64,000 nucleotides of DNA, taken from assembly GCF_918698115.1 (NCBI RefSeq), contig NZ_CAKKLV010000004.1, positions 1-64,000 on the forward strand, given 5' to 3'. Made by a program: the position numbers and the translations under genes. The stretch comes from Peribacillus sp. Bi96 (GTDB lineage Bacteria > Bacillota > Bacilli > Bacillales > DSM-1321). Positions 16,062-25,805 of the stretch are shown in pieces (position 1 is the stretch's first letter; every line of letters begins with the position of its first letter). A model generated the notes under the pieces. The model was not told the DNA's origin. It saw nothing but the letters and a program-made list of their open reading frames with translations, and did not search any database.

Positions 16062-16512
16062 GAGAAACGCGAATGTACAGCATTCCAATGGGGGGTATAC
16101 CCTGACCGAAACCCTTATTGTCCTCTTCATTTTTGTACTTCTGATTTCCATCAGTCCCAATTTATATCCTAGCTTCACGAAAGGAATGGAAAATAGGCTT
16201 TTTCTTTCTCAATTGCATGACGACCTTTTCTATGCACAACAGTATGCCATCAGCCATGAAAGCTTAGTTTACCTCCATTTTGATAATACGAACAAGATTT
16301 ATACCGTTTCATCATTTTATGATGGAATCGTTCTAGAGAGAAAGATTCCAAAGGATATACACTTTTTAAGTGGCACATTAGGGTTTAGCTTTCATTTCAA
16401 TCAATATGGAAATGCTTCAAAAGCCGGAACGCTGACGATTGACACTTCAAAAGGAAATTACAAATTGGTGCTCAATATCGGTAAGGGGAGGTTCAGGATT
16501 GAGAAATTGTAA
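16051..16512 (+). CDS. comGD: minor competence pseudopilin ComGD
   Basis: ComGD is a minor pseudopilin. The prepilin motif is GG-YTLTETLIVLFIFVLL, with the glutamate intact. The leader is basic (FSRRNANVQHSNGG). I choose TTG 16051 because AAAGGA lies about ten bases upstream and the start then overlaps the comGC stop, which suits a tightly coupled operon. Longer in-frame readings extend far into comGC and have no ribosome-binding site. Predicted length is 153 aa. The C-terminus overlaps comGE by 14 bases. Confidence 0.85.
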   Translation: MFSRRNANVQHSNGGYTLTETLIVLFIFVLLISISPNLYPSFTKGMENRLFLSQLHDDLFYAQQYAISHESLVYLHFDNTNKIYTVSSFYDGIVLERKIPKDIHFLSGTLGFSFHFNQYGNASKAGTLTIDTSKGNYKLVLNIGKGRFRIEKL

Positions 16513-16837
16513 GGGATATGTCTACCTTGAGCTGATAGCAGCCTTTTCTGTTTGTATTTTCTTAATCCTTTCCATTTTACCGATTCTTGAGGAGTTAATG
16601 ATACATCGGGAAAATGTTGTCATAAGGACAGAGGCCCATCATTTACTATATGAAAGATTGACGGCATTCGTGGATGGGGAAATTCAAGCACTTGAACAGG
16701 AAATCATTATCCAAAAAAGATCGTATGTATTGATTTGGAAGGACAACGGGGAATTACCGGGAATGATTGAAGGGTGTGTACGTTATGAAGATGCATCAGG
16801 TAAAAGTGAATCCATTTGTGATGCTGCGAAAAAATGA
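16499..16837 (+). CDS. comGE: minor competence pseudopilin ComGE
   Basis: This small protein has the comGE position and a pseudopilin-like start, (M)RNCKGYVYLELIAAFSVCIFLI. The canonical glutamate follows KG-YVYLE, so the prepilin peptidase site is plausible. TTG 16499 is preceded by AAGGGGAGG at good spacing and overlaps the end of comGD. Residues 15-35 are the membrane helix; the rest is a charged helical domain ending in CVRYED and CDAAKK. At 112 aa it is similar in size to known ComGE. Assignment is mainly by position because ComGE sequences diverge fast. Confidence 0.8.
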   Translation: MRNCKGYVYLELIAAFSVCIFLILSILPILEELMIHRENVVIRTEAHHLLYERLTAFVDGEIQALEQEIIIQKRSYVLIWKDNGELPGMIEGCVRYEDASGKSESICDAAKK

Positions 16838-17264
16838 TGGCTTTACAATGATCGAAATGCTTTTTTCTTTAATGATTTTAATGACGACATCTCTATTTGT
16901 CTTACAGCTTTTTTCAATCATTCACACCCAGATTGGGTCAAGCGAGAAATTGCACCCTAAAGAGTGGGAGGTCTTTACTATGCAAATGCAGCAGGAGGTC
17001 AGGAGTTCTAAAGTTCAGGATGTAATGGGAAATAAATTATATTTGCTATCGGGCGAACAATTATCATCCATTGAGCAATATGAAGATATGGTCCGCAGGC
17101 GTGTGAATGGTATGGGACATGAGGTCATCTTGCAAAATATTTCGGAATTCCAGGTAAAAAAGGATGGCAGTTTCATTGTTATCCATATAACGGATAAAGC
17201 AGGGACTACTTTCAGTCGAAGATTTCATCCTTTTCTTAGAAATGAGAAGAAAGTCGATGAATAA
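16785..17264 (+). CDS. comGF: minor competence pseudopilin ComGF
   Basis: ComGF is a minor pseudopilin of the DNA-uptake machine. The prepilin motif is DG-FTMIEMLFSLMILMTTSLF, with the +5 glutamate present. The C-terminal domain includes RRRVNGMGHEVILQNI, which resembles the RKRVDGKGH segment of B. subtilis ComGF. ATG 16785 has AGGG upstream; ATG 16821 would give a shorter leader (MLRKNDG) and is also possible. The start lies inside comGE and the end overlaps comGG. Confidence 0.85.
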   Translation: MKMHQVKVNPFVMLRKNDGFTMIEMLFSLMILMTTSLFVLQLFSIIHTQIGSSEKLHPKEWEVFTMQMQQEVRSSKVQDVMGNKLYLLSGEQLSSIEQYEDMVRRRVNGMGHEVILQNISEFQVKKDGSFIVIHITDKAGTTFSRRFHPFLRNEKKVDE

Positions 17265-17643
17265 TCAAAAAGGAGTCGTTTTCCCGATGGTCATGATTGT
17301 AGCGAGTGTTTTTATCATGTTCACGATATTAATGATCGATCAATTTATCATCGATAAAAAATTTTATAAAGAAGTGGAAGAATCGTTGGTGGCAGATCAT
17401 CTTGTCCATCTTGCCGTAAAGGATGTGACAGCAGAGTGGGTAGGAGAAATCCCCAAGATCACTCAAGGGGAGATTTCATACCCAAATGGTGTGGTGCGGT
17501 ATTCCTTGACGAAACAGGATGGACCTTATGTTTATATTGAATTTACTTCCACAACTATAAATGACCGAGTGGGCAGGGTCATCATTCAGTACGATACAGA
17601 AGTGGGGAGAGTGATAGAATGGATAGAAAAACAGGCTGTGTGA
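17257..17643 (+). CDS. comGG: competence protein ComGG
   Basis: ComGG is the last protein of the pseudopilus set. The N-terminus (MNNQKGVVFPMVMIVASVFIMF) has the KG-type processing site and a membrane helix, but proline and methionine replace the usual T-x-E, as is common in this divergent family. The predicted size is 128 aa from ATG 17257. ATG 17242 in the same frame would add five residues. The start lies inside comGF. Identification rests on order in the operon and the leader. Confidence 0.82.
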   Translation: MNNQKGVVFPMVMIVASVFIMFTILMIDQFIIDKKFYKEVEESLVADHLVHLAVKDVTAEWVGEIPKITQGEISYPNGVVRYSLTKQDGPYVYIEFTSTTINDRVGRVIIQYDTEVGRVIEWIEKQAV

Positions 17644-17769
17644 TGTTCTAGGCCAACAGTCTTAGTTTACTCATATTAAAAGAGCCTGAAGGGTGAGGGA
17701 TGTGTTTATGAAACACATGAGGGATAAAAGTGGCGTATACCGGGCATACTTTGCATAGGGTGATGTTAT

Positions 17770-17955
17770 ATGTCTACAAATGCTTATATTAAATATCTGA
17801 CTCAACAGCTTGTTGAATATTTCAATCTGACTAAAAAAGAACGTAAAGAAAAGCGCCGACATAGAAAAGAGGATAAAAATCATGGTATATCCCATTGGTT
17901 TGGCATTGTCCCTTTCGCTTTGTCGATGTTCGTAAGGAATAATATCAAAAAATAA
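17770..17955 (+). CDS. yqzE: YqzE family small basic protein
   Basis: This 61-aa basic protein matches YqzE, encoded directly behind comGG in Bacillus. It begins MSTNAYIKYLTQQLVEYFNL, has a lysine/arginine-rich middle (KKERKEKRRHRKED), and ends with a short hydrophobic segment (HWFGIVPFALSMF). A GGGTGATG ribosome-binding site precedes the ATG. A strong terminator follows at once, so it is probably the last gene of the comG operon. Its role is not established. Confidence 0.88.
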   Translation: MSTNAYIKYLTQQLVEYFNLTKKERKEKRRHRKEDKNHGISHWFGIVPFALSMFVRNNIKK

Positions 17956-17990
17956 AACAGATGTCCTGATCCTAGGACATCTGTTTTTTT
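17955..17990. terminator. bidirectional terminator closing comG-yqzE and yqhH-yqhG
   Basis: AAACAGATGTCCT (17955-17967) pairs with AGGACATCTGTTT (17974-17986), a perfect 13-bp stem with T-runs on both strands. It lies between convergent transcripts. Confidence 0.93.
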
Positions 17991-18007
17991 TATTATGCAA
18001 CGTTTAC

Positions 18008-18805
18008 CTATCCCAACGCTCTATCTGAAAGGTAAAATAATCCTCCGTTAATGATGGAGATTCTAATGTTCGGTTCATATTGCGCTTTTAATGCCTCTTT
18101 TTCGGTATAATAGCTGTCACTTTTTTCATCCATATCTTTGTAAAAATGCTCCAATAAATTCAAGTCATTCTGCCAGCGCAATATGGCTTCTTCCGCCCAA
18201 GAATGGTCATCCCCTTCGAAACTTCTTCTGATGTATGTATCCAGTCTTGCCAATCCACTCTTTGGCATGATTAGCGGTGAAAGTGTATAGGAGTAATCCG
18301 GTATTTTTGGGGTGACCTTAACCGGTAAAACCCGATGGTGAAAACCTTCCATGATCTCGCCTGAGATTAAATTCAATCCGATCGACATAAAGGTATCTTT
18401 TTTACGATCGCATTGATAAGATATCTTCACATTCATGGTTAGCCAGGGGTACAATGGATTATTCCCACCTTTTGATTGAGTTGTATTCTCAAAAAGCCGA
18501 GTATACCCTGCAAGCTTTTTTGTTGATTGAATGATCTGATGTAGGCGAGGAGATCCAAAATGAATCATTTCTCCCTTCAAATCTGGTGGAGCTTGTTCTG
18601 GATTGGTAATGAAAGTAATCTTGGCTGGATTCGGAATGCCACCTGTTTTTTCTAGATAGTGCCAATAAAAGGGACGGTTCATTAATTCTTTATCCATTTC
18701 GATCGTCAATTGGACTGTTAGGTGGGCTGGTGTATTTTCTAGTATTTCACAATCATTGGCATTAAAGTATGTTAGTAAAAAATCATGAATTTCCTGTTGC
18801 TGCAT
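18008..18805 (-). CDS. yqhG: YqhG family protein
   Basis: This 265-aa cytosolic protein matches YqhG, encoded next to the helicase gene yqhH in Bacillus. It starts MQQQEIHDFLLTYFNANDCE and has no membrane segment, signal peptide or clear catalytic motif. ATG 18805 follows AAGGTGAGG with good spacing; an in-frame GTG at 18814 overlaps that site. The start overlaps the yqhH end by about 23 bases, so the two are translated together. This suggests YqhG assists the YqhH ATPase, but no function is known to me. Confidence 0.87.
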   Translation of the reverse strand: MQQQEIHDFLLTYFNANDCEILENTPAHLTVQLTIEMDKELMNRPFYWHYLEKTGGIPNPAKITFITNPEQAPPDLKGEMIHFGSPRLHQIIQSTKKLAGYTRLFENTTQSKGGNNPLYPWLTMNVKISYQCDRKKDTFMSIGLNLISGEIMEGFHHRVLPVKVTPKIPDYSYTLSPLIMPKSGLARLDTYIRRSFEGDDHSWAEEAILRWQNDLNLLEHFYKDMDEKSDSYYTEKEALKAQYEPNIRISIINGGLFYLSDRALG

Positions 18806-20471
18806 GGACCTCACCTTCTTTCATCGATTGAGCGAATTGAATTAACGACGAAAAATTATCCATCTTGATTTTCATTTCGCCCTCTGTCTTGGATTCACCG
18901 ACCACATCAATTAAATATTCTTCAATGTTGCTAATATCCAGTTTGGTTAGGATATCATCCAATTCACCAATTACTTTTTCAAATAAATTAATTTTTTCGT
19001 AAAGTAACTTCATAATATGTTCTTCCACTGTATTTTTCGTGGCAAAGTTATAAATCATCACATCTTCTTCCTGACCAAGCCGATGAATCCGCCCAATTCT
19101 TTGCTCAAGTCTCATGGGGTTCCATGGCAGGTCAAAATTAATCAAGTGATGACAAAACTGAAGATTTATTCCTTCCCCGCCAGCTTCTGTTGCAATTAGT
19201 ACCTGTATATTCTTTTGGAATAATTCTCGCATCCAGTCTTTCTTTCCACGCTTAAAACCGCCTCGGAAAGGGACTGAGGAAATTCCATTTTGTTGTAGAT
19301 ACCATTGCAGATATAGCTGAGTGGCCCGGTATTCGGTAAAGATAATCACTTTGTCATCAATTTTCTTGATCAGTTCCAAGGCTTTTTCAGCCTTGGAATT
19401 CTGAACCGTTTCATTCACTTTAGTAAATAAATCATCAAGCTTTGCCAAAAAGTCAGGCGAAGGTTGTTCGTATTTAGCTTTCATATTCTTTAATGTATAA
19501 AAAACCGCCTCTCTGCTGCTGCATGCTTCCCTTTGGAGGGTGAGAGCCGAAAAGGCGCTACCTTTTGATCCATCCGAAATCGGCTTGAATTGGGAAACGG
19601 CGTCGTACAAGGCCTGTTCAGTTGGGGAAAATTCAATGGTGATCGTTTCCACATGCCTTTTTGTCCATTCAATACCAGTATCGGCCCGCCGATTTCGAAT
19701 CATAACAGTGTTGACCAGTTCCTTTAGGTGTTCATCTTCAATTATGTTCCTTCCTTTCCCTTTATATTTTTCTGAAAAGAGTGAGGCATTTCCCAAGTGT
19801 CCTGGTTTCAATAACGAAACAAGATGAAAAATTTCTTCTACTTTATTTTGAATCGGAGTTGCTGTCAGGAGCAAACAAAATTTCTTTTTCAGATTTTGGA
19901 CGAACTCATAATTCTTCGTCTTATTATTTTTAAGTTTGTGAGCTTCGTCAATAATGATGAAGTCATATTCCTGATTGAAAATAATATCACGATGTGGAGC
20001 GCGTTTCGCTGTATCTATGGATGAAATGACCACATCGCAGGAGTCCCAAACATAACTTTTTCGCTGAACGACTGCTGGAATATGAAACTTGGTATTCAAT
20101 TCAAAAGCCCATTGTGTCACAAGGGAGGCCGGTACAAGGATCAATACTTTTTTTACAAGGCCTCTAATCATATACTCTTTTAGGATCAAGCCAGCCTCGA
20201 TTGTTTTTCCGAGCCCTACCTCATCGGCTAATATGGCTTTGCCATTCATCTTTTCCACTACTTGTTTTGCTGCTTCCAATTGGTGGGGAAGCGGGGTTAA
20301 CTGCGGAAGGTGCTTGGGCGCCTGTAAACCTTCAAAATCTGGGATGATGAGATTTTCCTCCATTTGAACAGCCAGCTTATACAGCTCCCAATTTCCCCAT
20401 GGACCATCATTCTCAATCTTTTGTAGAAACTCGTCATTCCATTCAGAATTGAAGGATATATTGATTTTCAT
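18783..20471 (-). CDS. yqhH: SNF2-family DEAD/DEAH-box ATPase YqhH
   Basis: YqhH is a Swi2/Snf2-type double-stranded DNA translocase. Motif I is ADEVGLGKTIEAGL near residue 82, followed by SLVTQW, motif II DEAHKLKN, motif III LLTATPIQN, and motifs V and VI in EAGGEGINLQ and MRLEQRIGRIHRLGQ. These define RapA/HepA-like helicases that act on DNA-bound proteins. The 562-aa length is normal for YqhH and lacks extra domains. It is first in a two-gene unit with yqhG. The cellular substrate is unknown. Confidence 0.92.
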   Translation of the reverse strand: MKINISFNSEWNDEFLQKIENDGPWGNWELYKLAVQMEENLIIPDFEGLQAPKHLPQLTPLPHQLEAAKQVVEKMNGKAILADEVGLGKTIEAGLILKEYMIRGLVKKVLILVPASLVTQWAFELNTKFHIPAVVQRKSYVWDSCDVVISSIDTAKRAPHRDIIFNQEYDFIIIDEAHKLKNNKTKNYEFVQNLKKKFCLLLTATPIQNKVEEIFHLVSLLKPGHLGNASLFSEKYKGKGRNIIEDEHLKELVNTVMIRNRRADTGIEWTKRHVETITIEFSPTEQALYDAVSQFKPISDGSKGSAFSALTLQREACSSREAVFYTLKNMKAKYEQPSPDFLAKLDDLFTKVNETVQNSKAEKALELIKKIDDKVIIFTEYRATQLYLQWYLQQNGISSVPFRGGFKRGKKDWMRELFQKNIQVLIATEAGGEGINLQFCHHLINFDLPWNPMRLEQRIGRIHRLGQEEDVMIYNFATKNTVEEHIMKLLYEKINLFEKVIGELDDILTKLDISNIEEYLIDVVGESKTEGEMKIKMDNFSSLIQFAQSMKEGEVHAATGNS

Positions 20472-20829
20472 AGAAATAACTCCCTCTTAAATCATAAATT
20501 CCTTAATATAAGGTCAAAATCCGAACATTACATATGTAAAGTAAGAAAAATATTTATCTTCAAAAGATATTGCAGAGATAAGTTTCTTAGGGTAGGATAT
20601 AAGTATATTTAGAAAATTCTAATTTACAAACGCTAAAAATGAATCGTTTTATCTCGATTTTGCAGTTCGCGTGCTCTTAGTATGAGCTATAGGCTCCTGC
20701 TTTATCCATGATAACTGAAGGAGATCATTCAATTGGTTCCGGAAAGTTTTTGGAGTGTGGGGTCTTTAAATGCTTCCGATGCTTTACTAATGGTTGGGAG
20801 TGATTCACTTGCTTTCATTGGTAGACATT
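20472..20829. other. divergent intergenic region between yqhH and the glycine riboswitch
   Basis: This AT-rich gap must hold the yqhH promoter (minus) and the gcv promoter (plus). I could not pick a convincing consensus promoter on either strand. An apparent ORF that begins at 20733 runs into the riboswitch aptamers and is not credible as a gene. Confidence 0.5.
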
Positions 20830-21047
20830 TATATGCGGGTGAAGATAAGGGGAGAGACTACGGATGTAGCGCCGAAGGAGCAAACTTAGCAGTGAATCTC
20901 TCAGGCAAAAGAACTCTTATTGGACGCAACTCTGGAGAGCGCCGCCCGTATTGGGATGGCCACCAAAGGGGAAAACCTATTATATAGGTAAACTTTCAGG
21001 TTTCAGGACAGAGAAAAAGCTCAAACGGGCTTTCTCTGTCCTTTTTT
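20830..21047 (+). ncRNA. tandem glycine riboswitch (gcvT leader)
   Basis: Two glycine aptamers are visible in tandem. The first runs from about AAGGGGAGAGACTACGG through CGCCGAAGGAGCAAACT and GTGAATCTCTCAGGCAAAAG. The second runs from GGACGCAACTCTGGAGAG through CACCAAAGGGG and AAACTTTCAGG. These strings match the gcvT class. Aptamer limits are about 20845-20927 and 20928-21002. The terminator at 21006-21047 is the expression platform: in the known mechanism, glycine binding favours readthrough into the cleavage genes. Confidence 0.95.
21006..21047 (+). terminator. riboswitch-controlled terminator before gcvT
   Basis: GGACAGAGAAA (21006-21016) pairs with TTTCTCTGTCC (21031-21041), followed by T6. 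The CAGGACAGAG region overlaps the end of the second aptamer, as needed for the switch. Confidence 0.93.
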
Positions 21048-21145
21048 GTGCTTTTTTTACATCATGACTCAGGATTTCTGATGGGTATGACAAGAAGCTT
21101 TTTGAAGCCGATTTAAATTTTAAAAAATCCGAGGGGGGTCATTTT

Positions 21146-22252
21146 TTGACCAATTTAAAAAGAACACCACTATTTGAGGTTTATCGTGAATGCGGAGGGA
21201 AAACGATTGATTTTGGCGGCTGGGAACTTCCTGTCCAATTTTCGGGTATCAAGGATGAACATGAAGCCGTACGTACTAAAGCGGGTTTATTCGATGTTTC
21301 CCATATGGGGGAAGTGGATGTTAAGGGTCCTGGAAGCCTTTCTTTTTTACAGAAGATGATGACCAATGATGTATCAAAGCTGCAACAGGGTGGTGCCCAA
21401 TATACGGCTATGTGTTATGAAAACGGAGGCACGGTAGACGATCTCATCGTTTATAAAAGGGCTGAGGATGATTACCTGCTAGTAGTCAATGCAGCGAATA
21501 CAGAAAAAGATTTCAATTGGCTGCAAGCTAATCTTTCGGAAGATGTCCAAATTACGAATGTATCGAGTGACTATACACAGCTAGCACTTCAAGGACCATC
21601 TGCAGAAAAGATATTGCAAAAACTATCAGAAAATACTGCCTTAAGTGAAATTGGATTTTTCAAGTTCAAGGAAAATGTCATGATAAATGGTATCTCCACG
21701 ATGGTATCCCGTACTGGATATACGGGTGAAGATGGTTTTGAAATATATAGCCGCAGTGAAAATGGCCCGGCCCTTTGGAAGGCAATTCTTGATGCTGGCA
21801 AGGAAGAGGGGATACAACCGATAGGTTTAGGTGCCCGTGATACCCTGCGTTTTGAAGCAAAACTGCCGCTTTATGGGCAGGAGCTTTCAGCGGACATCAC
21901 CCCAATAGAGGCCGGGATTGGCTTTGCGGTTAAAGTGGATAAGGAAGCTGACTTTTTCGGAAAAGCAGTTCTTGCTGAGCAAAAGGAGAACGGGACTTCT
22001 CGCAAGCTTGTAGGAATTGAAATGATTGACCGTGGCATTCCTCGTCATGGTTATAAGGTTTACAGCGGAGACAAAGTCATTGGCGAGGTCACCACTGGTA
22101 CCCAATCTCCAACATTGAAGAAAAATGTTGGATTGGTACTTATCGATAAGGAATTTTCGGTACTGGATGCCGAAGTCGAAGTGGAAATCCGTTCCAAACG
22201 ATTGAAAGCCGTTATCATACAAACACCTTTTTATAAAAAACCACGTAAATAG
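21146..22252 (+). CDS. gcvT: glycine cleavage system T protein, aminomethyltransferase
   Basis: GcvT transfers the methylene group from the lipoyl-bound aminomethyl of GcvH to tetrahydrofolate and releases ammonia. N-terminal [20 protein letters not shown] and [15 protein letters not shown], plus [10 protein letters not shown] and [18 protein letters not shown], are family signatures. TTG 21146 is the start, seven bases after GAGGGGGG. The 368-aa length is typical. It opens the gcvT-gcvPA-gcvPB operon under the riboswitch; the lipoyl carrier gcvH is not in the window. Confidence 0.95.
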   Translation: MTNLKRTPLFEVYRECGGKTIDFGGWELPVQFSGIKDEHEAVRTKAGLFDVSHMGEVDVKGPGSLSFLQKMMTNDVSKLQQGGAQYTAMCYENGGTVDDLIVYKRAEDDYLLVVNAANTEKDFNWLQANLSEDVQITNVSSDYTQLALQGPSAEKILQKLSENTALSEIGFFKFKENVMINGISTMVSRTGYTGEDGFEIYSRSENGPALWKAILDAGKEEGIQPIGLGARDTLRFEAKLPLYGQELSADITPIEAGIGFAVKVDKEADFFGKAVLAEQKENGTSRKLVGIEMIDRGIPRHGYKVYSGDKVIGEVTTGTQSPTLKKNVGLVLIDKEFSVLDAEVEVEIRSKRLKAVIIQTPFYKKPRK

Positions 22253-22269
22253 AGGGGAATGGTCATTAG

Positions 22270-23616
22270 ATGAAACATCGTTATTTACCCATGACAGAGC
22301 AAGATAAAAAAGAAATGTTAGAAGTGATAGGGGTACCTACTGTTGAAGACCTTTTCAATGATATCCCTGAAAGTGTTCGCTTTCAAAGAGAATATGACAT
22401 CAAACAAGCTAAATCAGAGCCTGCACTAATGAAAGAATTATCGAAGCTTGCTGCCAAGAATGCGGATCTTAAAAACTATGCATCATTCCTTGGCGCGGGT
22501 GTGTATGACCATTATGCACCAGTCATCGTCGATCATGTTCTTTCACGTTCTGAATTTTATACGGCTTATACACCCTATCAGCCTGAAATTTCACAGGGGG
22601 AGCTGCAGGCCATCTTTGAATATCAAACGATGATCTGTGAATTGACGGGAATGGATGTAGCCAATTCCTCCATGTATGACGGAGGAACGGCGCTAGCTGA
22701 AGCAGCCATGCTAGCTTCAGGCCATACACGCCGTAAAAAGATTCTCATTTCAGGAGCAGTACACCCTGAATCGAGGGAAGTCGTGAAGACCTATGCAAAA
22801 GGCCAACGCGTTGAAGTGATCGAAATTCCTTATAAAGACGGTGTGACGGATATGGCTGCTTTAAGGGAATTGGCCAATGAGGACGTTGCGGGAGTGATTG
22901 TGCAATATCCTAACTTTTTTGGACGCATCGAACCATTGAACGAAATGGAAGAAATCATTCATGGCGTTAAGTCCATGTTTATCGTTTCCAGTAACCCGCT
23001 TGCACTGGGAGCCTTGACATCACCAGGTACACTCGGCGCAGATATCGTAACAGGAGATGCCCAGCCATTCGGCATTCCAGCTGCTTTTGGTGGCCCCCAT
23101 TGTGGATATTTTGCAGTCACGAATAAACTTGTTCGCAAAGTGCCGGGCCGTCTCGTCGGTCAAACGGTGGATGAAGATGGAAAAAGGGGATTTGTGCTGA
23201 CGCTCCAAGCACGTGAACAGCATATTCGCCGTGATAAGGCCACGTCCAATATTTGTTCCAACCAAGCTTTGAATGCCTTGGCAGCTTCTGTTGCAATGAC
23301 CGCGCTTGGGAAAAAGGGAGTCAAAGAAATGGCCGTGCAAAATATTCAAAAAGCACATTATGCAAAAAAAGCTATTAAGGAAAAAGGGATAGAACTGATG
23401 TTTGATGGTCCATCGTTTAATGAATTTGTGATTAAACTTCCTTCTTCGTTTTCAGAAATCAATAAAAACTTATTTGAAAAAGGAATGATCGGCGGCTTTG
23501 ATTTAGGTACCGTTTATCCTGAGCTGAAAGACCATATGCTTGTCGCAGTAACGGAACTTAGAACAAAAGAAGAAATTGATGCACTTGCGCAGGAATTGGG
23601 GGATCAACATGAATAA
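22270..23616 (+). CDS. gcvPA: glycine dehydrogenase (decarboxylating) subunit 1
   Basis: GcvPA is the N-terminal half of the two-subunit P protein, the PLP enzyme that decarboxylates glycine and loads GcvH. It starts [17 protein letters not shown]. Family motifs include [34 protein letters not shown] and GGPHCGYFA. The PLP lysine is in the partner subunit. Length is 448 aa. The gene starts 18 bases after gcvT behind AGAGGGGA, and its stop overlaps the gcvPB ATG. Confidence 0.95.
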   Translation: MKHRYLPMTEQDKKEMLEVIGVPTVEDLFNDIPESVRFQREYDIKQAKSEPALMKELSKLAAKNADLKNYASFLGAGVYDHYAPVIVDHVLSRSEFYTAYTPYQPEISQGELQAIFEYQTMICELTGMDVANSSMYDGGTALAEAAMLASGHTRRKKILISGAVHPESREVVKTYAKGQRVEVIEIPYKDGVTDMAALRELANEDVAGVIVQYPNFFGRIEPLNEMEEIIHGVKSMFIVSSNPLALGALTSPGTLGADIVTGDAQPFGIPAAFGGPHCGYFAVTNKLVRKVPGRLVGQTVDEDGKRGFVLTLQAREQHIRRDKATSNICSNQALNALAASVAMTALGKKGVKEMAVQNIQKAHYAKKAIKEKGIELMFDGPSFNEFVIKLPSSFSEINKNLFEKGMIGGFDLGTVYPELKDHMLVAVTELRTKEEIDALAQELGDQHE

Positions 23617-25072
23617 TCAAGATCAAGATCAATCACTCATTTTTGAAATCAGTACATCCGGTCGAATCGGATACAGTCTGCCAGAAATGGATGTGGCAAC
23701 TATTCCGCTCGAAGAAATTCTTCCTGCCGACTACATCCGTAAAGAAGAGGCACAGCTTCCTGAAGTATCTGAACTGGATATCATGCGTCACTATACGGCA
23801 CTCTCCAAACGTAATCATGGGGTGGATTCGGGTTTTTATCCGCTTGGTTCATGCACGATGAAATATAATCCGAAAATAAATGAAAATGTGGCCCGTTTTA
23901 ACGGTTTTGCCCATATCCATCCATATCAAGATCCGACTACTGTTCAGGGAGCTTTGGAGCTTTTGTTTGATTTACAGGAACATTTAACGGAAATCACAGG
24001 GATGGATCAAGTGACGCTGCAGCCTGCAGCAGGTGCTCATGGTGAATGGACAGGGCTAATGATGATTCGTGCTTTTCACGAGGCGAATGGTGATACAGCA
24101 CGGACGAAAGTGATTGTACCTGATTCTGCACATGGTACGAATCCAGCTTCTGCCACTGTTGCCGGACTTGAAACGATAACAGTGAAATCCGATGAAAATG
24201 GATTAGTCGACCTTGAAGATTTAAAGCGTGTGGTGGGATCGGATACGGCGGCATTGATGCTGACGAATCCAAATACGCTGGGATTGTTTGAAGAGAACAT
24301 TTTGGAAATGGCACAACTTGTCCATGATGCTGGTGGGAAGCTTTATTATGACGGAGCCAATCTGAATGCAGTTCTTTCGAAAGCCCGCCCGGGTGACATG
24401 GGCTTTGATGTGGTTCACTTAAATCTCCATAAAACGTTCACAGGCCCGCATGGCGGCGGCGGTCCGGGTTCTGGCCCTGTTGGGGTAAAGGCGGATTTGA
24501 TTCCCTACTTGCCTAAACCACAGGTGGTCAAACAAGATGAGCAATTTGTACTGGATTATGATCGCCCGCAATCCATCGGCAGGGTAAAACCTTATTATGG
24601 AAATTTCGGAATAAATGTAAGGGCATATACGTATATTCGTTCAATGGGTCCTGATGGTCTTAAAGCCGTCACCGAGAATGCTGTCATCAATGCCAATTAT
24701 ATGATGCGAAGGTTAGAACCATTTTTTGACTTACCATATAATCGCCATTGTAAGCATGAATTCGTATTAAGCGGACGTCGCCAAAAGAAATTGGGGGTCA
24801 GGACTCTCGACATAGCCAAAAGGCTGCTTGATTTCGGTTATCATCCGCCAACCATTTACTTCCCGTTGAACGTGGAAGAAGGAATGATGATAGAACCGAC
24901 TGAAACGGAGTCAAAAGAAACACTTGACGCTTTCGTCGACGCAATGATCCAGATAGCCAAAGAAGTGGAGGAAACTCCGGAAGTCGTTCAGGAAGCTCCA
25001 CATACAACCGTTATAAAGCGGCTTGATGAAACTCTAGCAGCAAGAAAACCGGTTCTGCGTTATCAAGTCTAA
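23609..25072 (+). CDS. gcvPB: glycine dehydrogenase (decarboxylating) subunit 2
   Basis: GcvPB is the catalytic C-terminal half of the glycine cleavage P protein. The PLP lysine lies in [18 protein letters not shown], and [16 protein letters not shown] and [11 protein letters not shown] are also conserved. ATG 23609 sits in ATGAATAA, overlapping the gcvPA stop, with GGGGG upstream; an earlier in-frame ATG at 23576 lies inside gcvPA. Length is 487 aa. A terminator follows, closing the three-gene operon. Confidence 0.95.
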   Translation: MNNQDQDQSLIFEISTSGRIGYSLPEMDVATIPLEEILPADYIRKEEAQLPEVSELDIMRHYTALSKRNHGVDSGFYPLGSCTMKYNPKINENVARFNGFAHIHPYQDPTTVQGALELLFDLQEHLTEITGMDQVTLQPAAGAHGEWTGLMMIRAFHEANGDTARTKVIVPDSAHGTNPASATVAGLETITVKSDENGLVDLEDLKRVVGSDTAALMLTNPNTLGLFEENILEMAQLVHDAGGKLYYDGANLNAVLSKARPGDMGFDVVHLNLHKTFTGPHGGGGPGSGPVGVKADLIPYLPKPQVVKQDEQFVLDYDRPQSIGRVKPYYGNFGINVRAYTYIRSMGPDGLKAVTENAVINANYMMRRLEPFFDLPYNRHCKHEFVLSGRRQKKLGVRTLDIAKRLLDFGYHPPTIYFPLNVEEGMMIEPTETESKETLDAFVDAMIQIAKEVEETPEVVQEAPHTTVIKRLDETLAARKPVLRYQV

Positions 25073-25088
25073 CCTGATAGCCTACATG

Positions 25089-25120
25089 AAAAAATCCCTG
25101 CCTGCCGGCGGGATTTTTTT
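25089..25120 (+). terminator. terminator after gcvPB
   Basis: AAAAAATCCC is paired with GGGATTTTTT, with an inner GCC/GGC pair set around TGCC. A T7 run follows. Confidence 0.88.
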
Positions 25121-25222
25121 CATGTTATGTATTTTGTGAAAGAATTCATCAAAGTCGATGAGCTAACTTTCATTTTTTTACATGAAGGCATTTTAATTAA
25201 AAAGAGCCCATGCGATGGGGTC

Positions 25223-25606
25223 TTATTTCTTTGCTTTGATTTTCCCGGTCCACATTTTGAAACCGCCCTTTAGATGAAATAGTTCCCTGTAGCCCTTTTT
25301 GTATAGCATGGCTGCAGCTCTTCCGCTGATGATTTCGCTTTGAGCGTACAAGTATACAGGCTTGTCCGGCCTGATTTCGACCAAGCGGGTTTTCATTTGC
25401 GTCATAGGGATGTTTCTTGCGCCTAAGATATGACCATTATCAAAATCATTCGGTTCCCGCACATCGATTAGTTGCACTTTTCTGTAGTTAGCGATAAATT
25501 CGTCCTGTGATAATGTTTTAACGATTTTACGCTGGCGGTACCAATTAAAAAGTGAATACACAATAACCGCTCCTACGACGATGAGCAGTGTATATAATAG
25601 TTCCAA
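25223..25606 (-). CDS. yqhL: YqhL-like rhodanese-domain membrane protein lacking the active-site cysteine
   Basis: This 127-aa protein has one N-terminal membrane segment (residues 4-20) and a rhodanese domain with the family motifs QLIDVREPNDF, GHILGARNIP and HLKGGFKMW. The catalytic loop reads YLYAQSEIISGRAA, with alanine (codon GCT, residue 88) where sulfurtransferases have cysteine. It is therefore unlikely to be an active sulfurtransferase and may be a binding or scaffold form. A GGGAG site precedes the ATG. It is divergent from lipM, as in B. subtilis. Confidence 0.9.
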   Translation of the reverse strand: MELLYTLLIVVGAVIVYSLFNWYRQRKIVKTLSQDEFIANYRKVQLIDVREPNDFDNGHILGARNIPMTQMKTRLVEIRPDKPVYLYAQSEIISGRAAAMLYKKGYRELFHLKGGFKMWTGKIKAKK

Positions 25607-25805
25607 ACATAAAAACTCCCTTCTACCTTAACGAATACAGACAATACTTATTATATAATTGCTTTACTTAATAATCAAAAAGAATTTTCATCAAATTCTC
25701 TATCGACTTAATAGCACTTTCTTTTTTAGAGTGTTAAAGTCTGTTAAACTACTACATGTGAGTTTTTTTGGGGGAAAAACAGTCTATTTGAAATGAGGGG
25801 TAAGG

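Noticed and set aside
20733..20987. 84-codon plus-strand ORF ahead of gcvT
   Set aside because: It is made of glycine riboswitch sequence and the region before it, lacks a ribosome-binding site, and encodes no recognisable protein.
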